A stretch of DNA of 64,000 nt, from assembly GCA_963726825.1 (NCBI GenBank), contig CAVSDT010000001.1, forward strand, positions 124,001 to 188,000, given 5' to 3'. The position numbers and the translations under genes were made by a program. This DNA is from DATLGB01 sp963726825 (lineage in GTDB: Bacteria > Actinomycetota > Thermoleophilia > Solirubrobacterales > Solirubrobacteraceae). Below the pieces are notes generated by a model, which was given only the letters and a program-made list of their open reading frames with translations, did not search any database and was not told the DNA's origin. Below are positions 1-9,237 of this stretch, one piece after another (within the stretch, counting starts at the first letter, position 1; every line of letters begins with the position of its first letter).

Positions 1-2499
1 GAGCCGCTGGACCTCGCCCGCCACACCGCGGAGATGGCGAGCATGTTCCAGTCCGCCGTGGACCGCGCCGGGCTCACGCTGACGATCGAGTGCCCGCCCC
101 TGCCCGAGCCGGTCCACGTCGACCGCGAGATGTGGGCCAAGATCGTCCTCAACCTCGTCTCCAACGCACTGAAGTTCACCTTCGAGGGCGGCATCACGGT
201 GCGGGTGCAGGCCGTCGGCGACGTGGCGCGCCTGACGGTGGCCGACACCGGCATCGGCGTCGACGAGGCCCACCGGGCCCGGCTGTTCGAGCGCTTCCAT
301 CGCGTCCCGGATGCGCGCTCGCGCACGCACGAGGGGTCCGGGATCGGGCTCGCCCTCGTCGCCGAGCTCGTTGCGCTGCACGGCGGGAGCGTGGCCGTCG
401 CGAGCACGCCCGGCGAAGGGACGACGTTCACCGTCGAGGTCCCGTTCGGCACCGCCCACCTGGACCAGGCGGCCCTGACCCCCGCGCCCGGTGCCGACGA
501 CGCTCGCGTGACGCTGCAGGCGCGCGGCTTCGTCAACGAGGCGATGCGCTGGCTGCAGCCCGAGGCGGCGCCCGCGGCGGCGGCGGACCCCGACGACGGC
601 CGCGCGCGGATCCTCATCGCCGACGACAACGCGGACATGCGCGCGTACATGAGCGAGCTGCTCGCCGAGGAGTACGCCGTGCAGACCGCCCCGGACGGTC
701 GCGTCGCGCTCGAGCTCGCCCGGGCCGACCCACCCGACCTCGTCCTCACCGACGTGATGATGCCCGGCCTGGACGGCTTCGGGCTGCTCGCGGCCCTCAA
801 CGCGGACCCCGCCACGATGCAGGTGCCGGTCGTGATGGTCTCCGCCCGGGCCGGCGAGGATGGGACCATCGAGGGCCTGGAGGCCGGGGCCGACGACTAC
901 CTCGTCAAGCCGTTCGCCGCGCGCGAGCTGCTCGCCCGCGTCAAGAGCAACCTCGAGCTCGACCGCGCGCGGCGCGTCGCCGAGCGGTTGCGTCACACCC
1001 AGCGCCTGGTCGACCAGGCGCAGCGGCTCGCGGGCGTCGGCAGCTACGAGGTCGACCTCGCGACGGGGTCGATCGTGGCCTCCGTCGAGCTCATGCGCCA
1101 GCTGCACCTGTCGCGTGAGCAGCTCGAGGTCAACGGCCTGGAGCGGGCGCTCACCGAGCGCCTGCATCCCGAGGACCTCCCGCACGTCACCGCCGCCCTC
1201 GAGCACGCGATGCAAACGGGCGAGCCGATCGACTACGAGGCGCGCGTCGTCAGCCCCGGCGGGGCCGTGCGCACCTACCGGACGCTCGGCGTGATCGAGC
1301 ACGGCCCCGACGGCGAGCCCGCGCGCCTGAGCGGCTCCAACCAGGACATCACGGAGCAGCGCGAGGCGGAGCGGGTGATGGCCGCAGCGACCGCCGAGCG
1401 CGAGGCCGCGGCGCGCGAGCGCGCGATCGCCGACGAGCTGCAGCGCTCCCTGCTGCCCGAGCTGGTCGTCGACGTCGACTTCCTCGAGGTGGCGACCTAC
1501 TACCAGGCAGGCGCCGAGGGCACCCAGGTCGGCGGCGACTGGTACGACGTGATCGAGATCGGCCCGGGCCGGACCGCCCTGGTCGTCGGCGACGTCATGG
1601 GCCGCGGCGTGCGCGCCGCCGCGATCATGGGACAGCTGCGCGCCGCCGTCCGCGCGTACGCCCGCCTGGACCTCCCGCCCGCCGACGTCCTCGAGTCCCT
1701 CGACGGGGCCGTGCGCGACCTCGACGCCGAGCACATCGCCACGTGCGTCTACGCGGTCTTCGACGCCAACCAGGGGACGCTGGCCTACGCCAACGCCGGC
1801 CACCTCCCGCCGCTGCTGCGTCTCGACGGCGAGGCGCCGCAGCGCCTGGACGCCGCCGCCGGCCCGCCGCTGGGCAGCGGCCCGTTCGCGCTGGGCGAGG
1901 ACACCGTCGCCCTGCCCGCCGGCAGCCTGCTGACCCTCTACACCGACGGGCTGGTCGAGCGCCGCGACCGGCCGCTGGACGTCGGCATCGACGCCCTCGG
2001 CACCCACCTCGTGTCGGCGTCCGCCACCACCGGCGACGTCCCCCAGCAGCTCGTCCGGGCGCTCGTGCCCGACGGCAGCGACGACGACATCGCCGTGCTC
2101 GTCGCGCGCGTCCCCCCGCTCGAGCGCGGGGCCACGACGACGCTCGCGATCGACGCCGAGGCCTCGGCCATCCCTCGCGCCCGGGCGTTCGCGGCCGAGT
2201 CGCTCGGCGACCTCCCGGACCCGGTGCCTGACGACGCCCTGCTCCTCGTCAGCGAGATGGTCACGAACGCGATCCTGCACGGGCAGCCGCCGATCCGGCT
2301 CCACGTGCAGCGCCGCGACGCGCAGGTGCTGATCGAGGTGGAGGACCAGGCCACCGCGATCCCGCGCAAGCGCCGGCCAGGCCCCCACGACGAGCACGGC
2401 CGCGGCCTGCAGCTCGTGGACGCGATCGCGAACGAGTGGGGCATCCGGCCGACGCCGCGGGGCAAGGCCGTGTGGTGCCTGCTCGGCCCCGCCGCCTGA
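1..2499 (+). CDS. Multidomain sensor kinase / response regulator / SpoIIE-type phosphatase, 5' truncated
   Basis: The frame is open from base 1, so the start lies outside the window. Counted from the Met at base 34: a histidine-kinase ATPase domain at about 30-140 (N-box around NLVSNALKF, G1 DTGIG, G2 GSGIGLALV); a receiver domain at about 192-310 (acidic pair DD, phospho-acceptor Asp240 in LVLTDVMMPG, Lys292 in VKPF); a PAS-like domain at about 325-445; a PP2C/SpoIIE phosphatase at about 470-690 (GGDWYD, GDVMGRG, YTDGL); and an anti-sigma type ATPase domain at about 700-821. The order suggests a signal-integrating protein feeding a partner-switching cascade through Ser-phosphate removal. A STAS gene follows 9 bp downstream, as expected for such a pathway. 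The sensory N-terminus is missing, so the stimulus cannot be told. Confidence 0.9.
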   Translation, partial: EPLDLARHTAEMASMFQSAVDRAGLTLTIECPPLPEPVHVDREMWAKIVLNLVSNALKFTFEGGITVRVQAVGDVARLTVADTGIGVDEAHRARLFERFHRVPDARSRTHEGSGIGLALVAELVALHGGSVAVASTPGEGTTFTVEVPFGTAHLDQAALTPAPGADDARVTLQARGFVNEAMRWLQPEAAPAAAADPDDGRARILIADDNADMRAYMSELLAEEYAVQTAPDGRVALELARADPPDLVLTDVMMPGLDGFGLLAALNADPATMQVPVVMVSARAGEDGTIEGLEAGADDYLVKPFAARELLARVKSNLELDRARRVAERLRHTQRLVDQAQRLAGVGSYEVDLATGSIVASVELMRQLHLSREQLEVNGLERALTERLHPEDLPHVTAALEHAMQTGEPIDYEARVVSPGGAVRTYRTLGVIEHGPDGEPARLSGSNQDITEQREAERVMAAATAEREAAARERAIADELQRSLLPELVVDVDFLEVATYYQAGAEGTQVGGDWYDVIEIGPGRTALVVGDVMGRGVRAAAIMGQLRAAVRAYARLDLPPADVLESLDGAVRDLDAEHIATCVYAVFDANQGTLAYANAGHLPPLLRLDGEAPQRLDAAAGPPLGSGPFALGEDTVALPAGSLLTLYTDGLVERRDRPLDVGIDALGTHLVSASATTGDVPQQLVRALVPDGSDDDIAVLVARVPPLERGATTTLAIDAEASAIPRARAFAAESLGDLPDPVPDDALLLVSEMVTNAILHGQPPIRLHVQRRDAQVLIEVEDQATAIPRKRRPGPHDEHGRGLQLVDAIANEWGIRPTPRGKAVWCLLGPAA

Positions 2500-2508
2500 A
2501 GCCGGCAG

Positions 2509-2889
2509 TTGCGGCGGCCCAGAACGGGTACGAGCGGTCGTGTGGACGACTTCGGCGTGACCCATGGGACCCGCGAGCCGGCCGAGGTCGTCGCGGTGCG
2601 CGGCGAGCTCGACGCCTACAGCTGCACCAGTCTCGAGTCCGAGATCGACGTCGCCGTCGGCCACAGCGAGCGACCCGTCGTGATCGACCTGACCCACGTC
2701 GCGTTCATGGACTCCACCGCCATCGCCCTCCTGCTGCGCACCCGTGAGCGGCTCGCCGCCGCGCGGCGCCGCCTCGTGGTGGTCGGCCAGCGCCCGCCCA
2801 ACGGCCGGCTCTTCGCCCTCACCGCCGTCGACCAGGTGCTCGAGCTCGAGCCCAACGTCGACGACGCGCTGCGCCTGCTCGCCGGCTAG
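2509..2889 (+). CDS. STAS-domain anti-sigma factor antagonist
   Basis: A 126-residue single STAS domain. The signature VIDLTHVAFMDSTAIALLL keeps the Asp-Ser pair in which Ser is the phosphorylation site of SpoIIAA/RsbV-type antagonists. It lies 9 bp after the SpoIIE-phosphatase fusion gene, so it is the natural candidate substrate of that phosphatase. The frame opens with TTG at 2509; GTG at 2542 is an equally possible start, and would give a protein closer to the usual STAS length. The stop overlaps the stop of the convergent small gene by four bases (CTAG). Confidence 0.82.
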   Translation: MRRPRTGTSGRVDDFGVTHGTREPAEVVAVRGELDAYSCTSLESEIDVAVGHSERPVVIDLTHVAFMDSTAIALLLRTRERLAAARRRLVVVGQRPPNGRLFALTAVDQVLELEPNVDDALRLLAG

Positions 2890-3092
2890 CGCCGCTGCGA
2901 GCCCGGCGAGGCCTCGTCGTCGAGGTCCAGCAGGTGGTCGATGTGCGCCACGAGGGCGGCGGCCTCCTTCGTGCCGATCTGCAGCAGCACCTCGCGGCAG
3001 GCGACCAGCAGCTCGTCGCGCAGCTCGAGCTCCTCGGCCGGATCGGGCTCGCTCCCCCACCGGTCTGCTCCAGGACCGGGCATCGGCGGCAA
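2886..3092 (-). CDS. Small acidic hypothetical protein coupled to a glycosyltransferase gene
   Basis: A 68-residue acidic protein with a mostly helical central part (ELELRDELLVACREVLL and a second helix ending HIDHLLDLDD). I do not recognise a family. The ATG at 3092 sits one base beyond the stop of the upstream glycosyltransferase gene, which favours translational coupling and argues that it is real. It has no signal peptide or membrane segment. Its 3' end overlaps the STAS gene by CTAG. It may be an accessory factor of the glycosyltransferase, but that is only positional inference. Confidence 0.55.
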   Translation of the reverse strand: MPPMPGPGADRWGSEPDPAEELELRDELLVACREVLLQIGTKEAAALVAHIDHLLDLDDEASPGSQRR

Positions 3093-3093
3093 G

Positions 3094-4599
3094 CTACCGG
3101 CTGTCCAGGCGCACCCGTTCGAAGACCGTGGCGCGCAGCGTGGTGCGCACCCTGGGCGCCGCGCTCGTCGTCCACGTGCCGACCCGGAGCAGACGGCCGT
3201 CGGAGGCCAGCGTCGAGGCCAGCTCGATGGCGCGCCGGCGCACGACGGCGGGCAGCGGGGCGGCGGGGCCCCGGCGCAGCCGCAGCGGCGCGATCAGGAC
3301 GACGCGCCGGCCGAGCGGCAGCCCGGCGACGACCCGGTCGGCCAGCCGCGCCGTGGCGGCGCGGTCCATGCGCGCGACGAGATCACGCCAGTCCGTCACG
3401 GCCGGGTCCGCGACCGGCCCCGTCGGGGTCATGAAGCGCAAGCCCGCCGGCAGGTACCCGGCGACGAGTGGGACGTGCTGGGGCCCGGCGACGAACGCGA
3501 CGTCCCCCGCCCGCAGCTCGGGTGCCAGCGCGGCGGCGAGCGCGCGGGCGTTGGACTTCACGAGCGGCGGGGTCCACACGGCGCACGCGAGCACGGCGGC
3601 GAGGACCAGCGCGAACGTCGCGCGTGACCAGGCGGCGGCGAGCACGCCGGCGACCCCGAGGACGAGGGGGCCGACGAGCACGGCGAGGTAGCGCTCGGCC
3701 CACGCCGCCTCCCCCTGGTTGGCCAGCCACGCGAGCGCGGCGGTGGAAGCGGCCACGGCGAGCAGCAGGACGGCGTCCGGCGCCACCACGCGGCGGCGCG
3801 CGGCGAGCGCGAGCGCGGCGCCGATCGCCGCGGCGGCGGGCACCCCGGCGAGCGCGGCGGGGACGGCGAGCAGCTGCCACGCAGCGGGGGCCCGGGCCCA
3901 GGGCGCCGCGGTGTGGCGAACCTGGAAGAGCAGGGAGGGCACCCAGGGCGCGTACAGGACGGCGACGACGCCGAGGCAGAGCAGCCCCGCTCCCAGGGGC
4001 GCGCGGCCGCGGCGCCGGCGCAGCGTCCAGGCGAGACCGACGGCCGCGGCGAGGAACAGCCCCCAGTTGTGCGTGTAGAGCACGGCGGTGAGCGCCAGCG
4101 CGAGTGCGACGGCGTCGCGCAGGCGGCCGGTGCGCAGCGCGCGCAGGGCGGTCGCCGCCACCACGAGCGAGAGGAGCGCCACGAGCGCGTACATGCGCGT
4201 CTCCTGCGCGTAGCGCGTCATGAACGGCAGCACCGCCACCGCGGCCGCGGCGAGCCGGCCGGCCTGCGGGCCGAACGCGTCGCGCCCCGCCCACCAGGCG
4301 ACGGGGATCGTCGCGGCGGCGAGCAGCGCCGAGAGCCCGCGCGTGGCCGCCTCCCCGTCGCCCACCAGCGTCATCCATCCGTGCAGCAGCAGGTAGTACA
4401 GGGGCGGTGAGCCGTCCAGGCGCAGGGTCTGCGGGATCGCGTGCCAGGGCTTGGCGGCGATCCCGACCGCGATCGACTCGTCCGTCCAGTAGCCGGCGCC
4501 GAGTGCCGTCGTGCGAAGGAGGACGGAGAGCACGACGAGCGCGCCGAGTGCCGCCGCTGGCGCGGCGGCGGTCCTGAAGGTGGCCGGCACCGCGCCCAC
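3094..4599 (-). CDS. Family 39 (PMT/ArnT-like) membrane glycosyltransferase
   Basis: A 501-residue integral membrane protein with about ten hydrophobic segments. After the first segment comes WTDES, with the acidic residue that family-39 enzymes place in the first extracytoplasmic loop, then SPPLYYLLLHGW and an RMYAL segment typical of polyprenyl-phosphate-sugar-dependent transferases. The role is probably transfer of a lipid-linked sugar to a protein or surface glycan on the outer face of the membrane. It is divergent from the thiolase gene, with about 59 bp between starts. The acceptor and sugar cannot be read from sequence. Confidence 0.8.
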   Translation of the reverse strand: MGAVPATFRTAAAPAAALGALVVLSVLLRTTALGAGYWTDESIAVGIAAKPWHAIPQTLRLDGSPPLYYLLLHGWMTLVGDGEAATRGLSALLAAATIPVAWWAGRDAFGPQAGRLAAAAVAVLPFMTRYAQETRMYALVALLSLVVAATALRALRTGRLRDAVALALALTAVLYTHNWGLFLAAAVGLAWTLRRRRGRAPLGAGLLCLGVVAVLYAPWVPSLLFQVRHTAAPWARAPAAWQLLAVPAALAGVPAAAAIGAALALAARRRVVAPDAVLLLAVAASTAALAWLANQGEAAWAERYLAVLVGPLVLGVAGVLAAAWSRATFALVLAAVLACAVWTPPLVKSNARALAAALAPELRAGDVAFVAGPQHVPLVAGYLPAGLRFMTPTGPVADPAVTDWRDLVARMDRAATARLADRVVAGLPLGRRVVLIAPLRLRRGPAAPLPAVVRRRAIELASTLASDGRLLRVGTWTTSAAPRVRTTLRATVFERVRLDSR

Positions 4600-4658
4600 C
4601 GTGGCTCATCGGGGTGAGCCGGACGTGAGCGCCCCGCGCCCGCGGGTAGCTTCGGGCC

Positions 4659-5894
4659 ATGACCAGCCGCCCACCCCGCCCGGAGGACCCCGTCGTCTGC
4701 GAGCCGCTGCGCACGGCGGTCGGCCGCTACGGCGGGATGTTCCGCGACGTCCCGGCAGCGACCCTGGCCGCGACGGTCATCCGCGCCCTCGTCGAGCGCA
4801 CCGGCATCGACACGTCAGACGTCGACGACGTGCTGCTCGGCCAGGGCTACCCCAGCGGCGAGGCGCCCGCCATCGGCCGGGTCGCCGCGCTCGACGCCGG
4901 GCTCGGCGTCGAGGTCCCCGGCATGCAGCTCGACCGCCGCTGCGGCTCCGGCCTGCAGGCGGTCGTGACCGCGGCGATGCAGGTGCAGACGGGCGCCGCC
5001 GACCTCTTGATCGCCGGCGGGGCGGAGAGCATGAGCCAGGTCGAGCTCTACTCCACGGGGCTGCGCTGGGGCGTGCGCGGCGACGGCGCCCCGTTGCACG
5101 ACCGGCTCAGCCGCGCCCGGGTGACCGCGGGCGGCGAGCACTTCCCCGTCCCGGGCGGGATGCTCGAGACGGCCGAGAACGTGCGCGAGGACTGGACGAT
5201 CGGGCGCGAGGAGCAGGACGCCTACGCGCTGCGGTCGCACCAGCGGGCGGTCGCGGCGCAGGAGGACGGCCGCTTCGCCGAGGAGATCGTCCCGGTGCAG
5301 ACCATCGATCGGCGCGGCGGAGCCCTCACCCTCGACCGCGACGAGCACCCGCGCGCCGACGCGTCCCTCGAGTCGCTCGCCGCGCTGAAGCCGATCCGCC
5401 GCGAGCTGGACCCGGCGTCGACCGTCACCGCCGGCAACGCGAGCGGCCAGAACGACGCAGCGTCCGCATGCATCGTGACGACGCGGGCGACGGCCGACGC
5501 GCGCGGCTTGCGGCCGCTCGCGCGTCTCGTCAGCTGGGCGGTCGCCGGCGTCCCGCCGCACACGATGGGGATCGGGCCCGTGCCCGCGACGGCCAAGGCG
5601 TTGGAGCGCGCCGGCCTCACGCTCGCCGACATGGACCTGATCGAGCTCAACGAGGCGTTCGCGGCCCAGGTCCTGGCCTGCACCCGTGCGTGGGACTTCG
5701 GCGAGGCCGACTTCGAGCGCCTCAACGTCAACGGCTCGGCCATCTCGCTCGGGCACCCGATCGGCGCCACCGGCACGCGGATCCTCACCACGCTCCTGCG
5801 CGAGCTGGATCGCCGGGAGGCGCGTTACGGCCTGGAGACGATGTGCATCGGCGGCGGCCAGGGCATCAGCGCGATCTTCGAACGCGAGGCCTGA
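4659..5894 (+). CDS. Thiolase (acetyl-CoA C-acyltransferase)
   Basis: A 411-residue full-length thiolase. The acyl-accepting Cys95 lies in RRCGSGLQA. NEAFAAQ, GHPIGATG with catalytic His366, and Cys396 in CIGGGQG complete the active site. The reaction is condensation or cleavage of acyl-CoA and acetyl-CoA in fatty-acid degradation or acetoacetyl-CoA formation. It stands alone between a divergent glycosyltransferase and a convergent GNAT gene 15 bp away, so no pathway partner is adjacent. Chain-length preference cannot be stated. Confidence 0.93.
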   Translation: MTSRPPRPEDPVVCEPLRTAVGRYGGMFRDVPAATLAATVIRALVERTGIDTSDVDDVLLGQGYPSGEAPAIGRVAALDAGLGVEVPGMQLDRRCGSGLQAVVTAAMQVQTGAADLLIAGGAESMSQVELYSTGLRWGVRGDGAPLHDRLSRARVTAGGEHFPVPGGMLETAENVREDWTIGREEQDAYALRSHQRAVAAQEDGRFAEEIVPVQTIDRRGGALTLDRDEHPRADASLESLAALKPIRRELDPASTVTAGNASGQNDAASACIVTTRATADARGLRPLARLVSWAVAGVPPHTMGIGPVPATAKALERAGLTLADMDLIELNEAFAAQVLACTRAWDFGEADFERLNVNGSAISLGHPIGATGTRILTTLLRELDRREARYGLETMCIGGGQGISAIFEREA

Positions 5895-5909
5895 CCGGTC
5901 GCCGGGGCG

Positions 5910-6455
5910 TCAGAGGGCCTTGGCGAGCACCACGAACCGGAGGTCCGGCACGAGCGTCCGGCTGCTCGGCGGCAGGTCCGTCGGGAACGGCCGCCGCTCG
6001 CCCGTGCGGGCGAACCCGAGGCGCTCGTACCAGGCGATCAGCTCGGCGCGCGGCTCGAGCACCTGCATCTCCAGCGTCCTCGCGCCGCGGGCCACGGCGA
6101 GCGCCTCGGCGGCCGCGACCATGCGGCGGCCGGTGCCGGCCCCCTGGGCCCCCGGCCGCACCGCGAAGGCGCCGAAGTAGGCGCGGGCGCCGCCGCGGTC
6201 TGAGACCTGGCAGCAGGCCAGCAGGCCCGCCGCGTCCTCGAGCACCAGCAGGTGGTTGCGCGGGTCGGCGAGCTCGCCCGCCACGTTCTCGGGCGTCGTG
6301 CGCTGCCCCGCGATCAGATCCGCTTCCGTCGTCCAGCCCGCGCGGCTCGAGTCGCCCCGGTAGGCGGACTGGATCAGCGCGGCGATGGCTTCGGCCTCGT
6401 CGGGACGTGCGGGGCGGATCAGGCCCGCAGGCGATTCGGTGCTCACCCCGGCCAT
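5910..6455 (-). CDS. GNAT-family N-acetyltransferase
   Basis: A 181-residue protein starting at the ATG at 6455. The N-terminal LIRPARPDEAEAIAALI is a typical first GNAT strand and helix. The acetyl-CoA loop is VRPGAQGAGTGRRMV, followed by a LIAWYERLGFARTG C-terminal strand-helix. It transfers an acetyl group from acetyl-CoA to an unknown amine. The same frame continues upstream without a stop, but that extension lies antisense to the next gene and has no family character, so I reject it. Confidence 0.85.
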   Translation of the reverse strand: MAGVSTESPAGLIRPARPDEAEAIAALIQSAYRGDSSRAGWTTEADLIAGQRTTPENVAGELADPRNHLLVLEDAAGLLACCQVSDRGGARAYFGAFAVRPGAQGAGTGRRMVAAAEALAVARGARTLEMQVLEPRAELIAWYERLGFARTGERRPFPTDLPPSSRTLVPDLRFVVLAKAL

Positions 6456-6491
6456 TGAAGCGCAGGGGCCGCGGCCGGTAGGGTCATACGA

Positions 6492-7475
6492 ATGATGCGC
6501 GTGCTCGTGACGGGGAGCTCGGGACACCTCGGCGAGGGTGCCGTACGCGGGCTGCGGGCGGCCGGTCACACGGTCACCGGCCTCGACCTGCTCCCCGGCC
6601 CGACGACCGACGTGGTGGGCTCGATCGTCGATCCCGCGGTGGCCGCCGCGGCGGTGCGGGACGTCGACGCGGTGCTGCATGCCGCGACGCTGCACAAGCC
6701 GCACGTCGGCTCCCACACCAAGCAGGACTTCGTCGACGTCAACGTGACGGGAACCCTGAACCTCCTCGAGGCGTCCGTGGCGGCCGGCGTCGCCCGCTTC
6801 GTGCTGACGAGCAGCACGAGCGCATTCGGCCGCGCGCTGACGCCCGCGCCAGGAGAGCCTGCGGTGTGGGTCACCGAGGACCTGAAGGCGCGCGTGCGCA
6901 ACGTCTACGGCGCGACGAAGACCGCGGCCGAGGACCTGTGCGAGCTCGTCGCGCGCGAGCACGGCCTCGCGTGCGCCGTGCTGCGCCTGTCGCGCTTCTT
7001 CCCGGAGGCCGACGACCGCGAGGAGGCCCGTGGCGCCTTCGCCGATCTCAACCTCAAGGTCAACGAGCTGCTGCACCGGCGGGTCGACCTCGCCGACGCC
7101 GTCGAGGCCTGCCGGCTCGCGGTCGAGCACCCCGAACCCGGCTTCGACCGCTTCGTCATCAGCGCCACCACGCCGTTCACCCCGGCCGACCGGATGGCGC
7201 TCATGACCGACGCGCCCGCGGTCCTCTCGCAGCGGGTGCCGGGATGGGAGGCGGTCTACGCCGCGCGTGGCTGGCGCCCGCCGGCGGTCGTCGAGCGCGT
7301 CTACGTCAACGCGCACGCGCGGGAGACGCTCGGGTGGCGACCGCGGCACGACTTCCCCGCCGCCCTCGCCGCGCTCACCCGGGGCGAGGATCCCCGCAGC
7401 CCGCTGGCGCTCGAGGTCGGCGCGAAGGGCTACCACGCCACCACGACCGGGGTCTACACGACCCGCGCGGGGTGA
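6492..7475 (+). CDS. NAD-dependent epimerase/dehydratase (extended SDR)
   Basis: A 327-residue protein with the Rossmann motif VLVTGSSGHLG at the N-terminus, the SDR region FVLTSSTSAFG, and the catalytic Tyr-Lys pair as VYGATKTAAEDL. The length fits extended SDR enzymes acting on nucleotide sugars or related hydroxy compounds. It starts at 6492; the next Met codon is equally possible. It is divergent from the GNAT gene with a 36-bp gap and is followed by the NAD kinase gene after 50 bp. Confidence 0.87.
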   Translation: MMRVLVTGSSGHLGEGAVRGLRAAGHTVTGLDLLPGPTTDVVGSIVDPAVAAAAVRDVDAVLHAATLHKPHVGSHTKQDFVDVNVTGTLNLLEASVAAGVARFVLTSSTSAFGRALTPAPGEPAVWVTEDLKARVRNVYGATKTAAEDLCELVAREHGLACAVLRLSRFFPEADDREEARGAFADLNLKVNELLHRRVDLADAVEACRLAVEHPEPGFDRFVISATTPFTPADRMALMTDAPAVLSQRVPGWEAVYAARGWRPPAVVERVYVNAHARETLGWRPRHDFPAALAALTRGEDPRSPLALEVGAKGYHATTTGVYTTRAG

Positions 7476-7525
7476 CGGGGCCGCCGATCGGATCCCGCCG
7501 CCCGCGACCGGGTAGAGGCCCCGCC

Positions 7526-8431
7526 GTGACATCCACCCAGCGCACCCAGGACCCGTTCGACCGCATCGGCGTCGTCGTGCACCCGACCCGCGACCTCGAC
7601 GATCCCCTGCGCACGCTGGCGGCGTGGTCCGCAGAGCACGGCGCCCAGGTGGTGCAGGTGCCCACCCCGGGCGGGAACCGCGAGGTCGCGCCGCCGGCCG
7701 ACGCCGCGGACTGCGACCTGATCGTCGCGCTCGGGGGCGACGGGACGACGCTCGTGGCGCTGCACGCCGCCGCGGCTGCCGGCCGGGCGGTCCTCGGCGT
7801 CGCGTGCGGCAGCCTCGGGGCGCTCACCGCGACGAGCCCCGCCCAGTTCGGCGCGGCGCTCGATCGCGTCAGCACCGGGGACTGGGAGGCGCGCAGGCTC
7901 GCGGCCCTCGTCGCCACCCCGGCCGACGGCGCGGATGAGGGGTTCACGGCGCTCAACGACCTCGTCCTCGTCCGCGACGGCGCCGGCCAGGTCGTCGTCG
8001 AGCTCGCCGTCGACGGCGAGCGCTTCATCCGCTACTCCGGCGACGGCCTGATCGCCGCGACGCCCCTGGGGTCGAGCGCCTACACGCTTGCCGCCGGTGG
8101 CCCGATCCTCGCCCCCGGCACCAAGGGCCTGGTCCTCACCCCGCTCGCACCCCACGGGGGCGTCGTGCCGCCGCTCGTCACGACGGAGTCGACGGTCGCC
8201 CGCGTCGTCCTCGACCCTGGGCACGGGGGCGCGCGGGTGGAGGTCGACGGTCGCATCCGGTCCGCGCTCGCACCCGGGCGGCCCGTCACCTGGGAGCTGC
8301 GGTTCGCACCCGCCTACGCCGAGCTCGTGTCGCTGGGCGACCAGGAGCCGATGCTCACGGGCCTGCGCCGGCGCCGGCTGCTGCTGGACTCGCCCCGGGT
8401 GCTGGCGCGCGACGCCCGCGAAGGCCGCTAG
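7526..8431 (+). CDS. nadK: NAD kinase-like protein
   Basis: A 301-residue protein from a GTG at 7526. The diagnostic NAD-kinase motif LGGDGTTL is at residues 69-76, followed by YSGDGLIAATPLGSSAYTLA, which includes the NAD-binding region of the family, and by LTPLAPHG. It phosphorylates NAD to NADP in the cytoplasm. The same frame is open far upstream, but that part is antisense-like and lacks the fold. The stop overlaps the convergent methyltransferase stop by CTAG. The highly divergent N-terminal third leaves a small chance of a related ATP-NAD kinase-like enzyme. Confidence 0.87.
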   Translation: MTSTQRTQDPFDRIGVVVHPTRDLDDPLRTLAAWSAEHGAQVVQVPTPGGNREVAPPADAADCDLIVALGGDGTTLVALHAAAAAGRAVLGVACGSLGALTATSPAQFGAALDRVSTGDWEARRLAALVATPADGADEGFTALNDLVLVRDGAGQVVVELAVDGERFIRYSGDGLIAATPLGSSAYTLAAGGPILAPGTKGLVLTPLAPHGGVVPPLVTTESTVARVVLDPGHGGARVEVDGRIRSALAPGRPVTWELRFAPAYAELVSLGDQEPMLTGLRRRRLLLDSPRVLARDAREGR

Positions 8432-9156
8432 CCGAGCAGGCGCCCGACGAACGCCACAGCGTCGTGTGGCGTCCCGTCGGCCTGGCGGCGATGCACGTAC
8501 TCCGTGCGTGAGAGCTCCTCAGCGTCGGCGAACAGCGTCGCGATGAACTCGGGATAGCCGCTGTCGATGCCCGCCGGGTCCGTGCTGCCCGGCAGCAGTG
8601 CCGGGGTGACGGCGAACGCGAACAGGCCGCCGGGTTCGACGAGGTCCAGCGCGCGGCGCAGCGCGGCCGGCGGGACGTGGCCGACGCCGATGGCCGCGAG
8701 CGCCAGCAGGGCGGTGAAGCGGTGCTCGCGCAGGCCATCCAGCCCGCGGGCGCCGGGATCGAGGAGGTCGCCGACCAGGTACTCGCGGTAGGTCCCGGGG
8801 CGGTCGCGCTCCGCGGCCTCGCGCGCGGCCGGCTCGAGGTCCAGGCCGACGACATGGGTCACGCCCAGCGCGCGGATGAGCTCCCCGCCCTTGCCGCCCC
8901 CGGCGCCGAGGTCGAGCACGCGCTCGTCCGCCGGCGCCCGCCCGAGCTCGGTGAGGACGCGACCGTACGCCGCGACGACCTCGGTGGTGGACCGCATGCC
9001 GAGCTCGTCGTAGAAGACGCGTTCGTAGAGGCCGGGCTCGCGGTAGAGCGCGGCGTAGTCGTGGAAGGCCACGCGCCGGCGACCGTCGGCGGCGGTGTAC
9101 TCCAGCCACGTCTCGTCCGGCGCGAGGACCACCGGTCCGAGCGGGTCGTCGTCCAT
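8428..9156 (-). CDS. SAM-dependent methyltransferase (class I)
   Basis: A 242-residue protein. The AdoMet-binding motif I is VLDLGAGGGKGGE at about 80-92, with VVGLDLEP as the acidic second strand. The start at 9156 is chosen because GGGGAG lies about seven bases upstream; a longer reading would bring in an unlikely N-terminus. The substrate is unknown. The WLEY and FHDYAALY N-terminal lid resembles small-molecule methyltransferases. It is convergent with and overlaps the NAD kinase gene by four bases. Confidence 0.85.
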   Translation of the reverse strand: MDDDPLGPVVLAPDETWLEYTAADGRRRVAFHDYAALYREPGLYERVFYDELGMRSTTEVVAAYGRVLTELGRAPADERVLDLGAGGGKGGELIRALGVTHVVGLDLEPAAREAAERDRPGTYREYLVGDLLDPGARGLDGLREHRFTALLALAAIGVGHVPPAALRRALDLVEPGGLFAFAVTPALLPGSTDPAGIDSGYPEFIATLFADAEELSRTEYVHRRQADGTPHDAVAFVGRLLG

Positions 9157-9237
9157 GTGGACTCCCCCTACCCACGATGGGGGAACCGACGCTCGAGGTC
9201 GCCGCCGTGCAGGTGTCGCTCCTGACCCCGCTGACAC

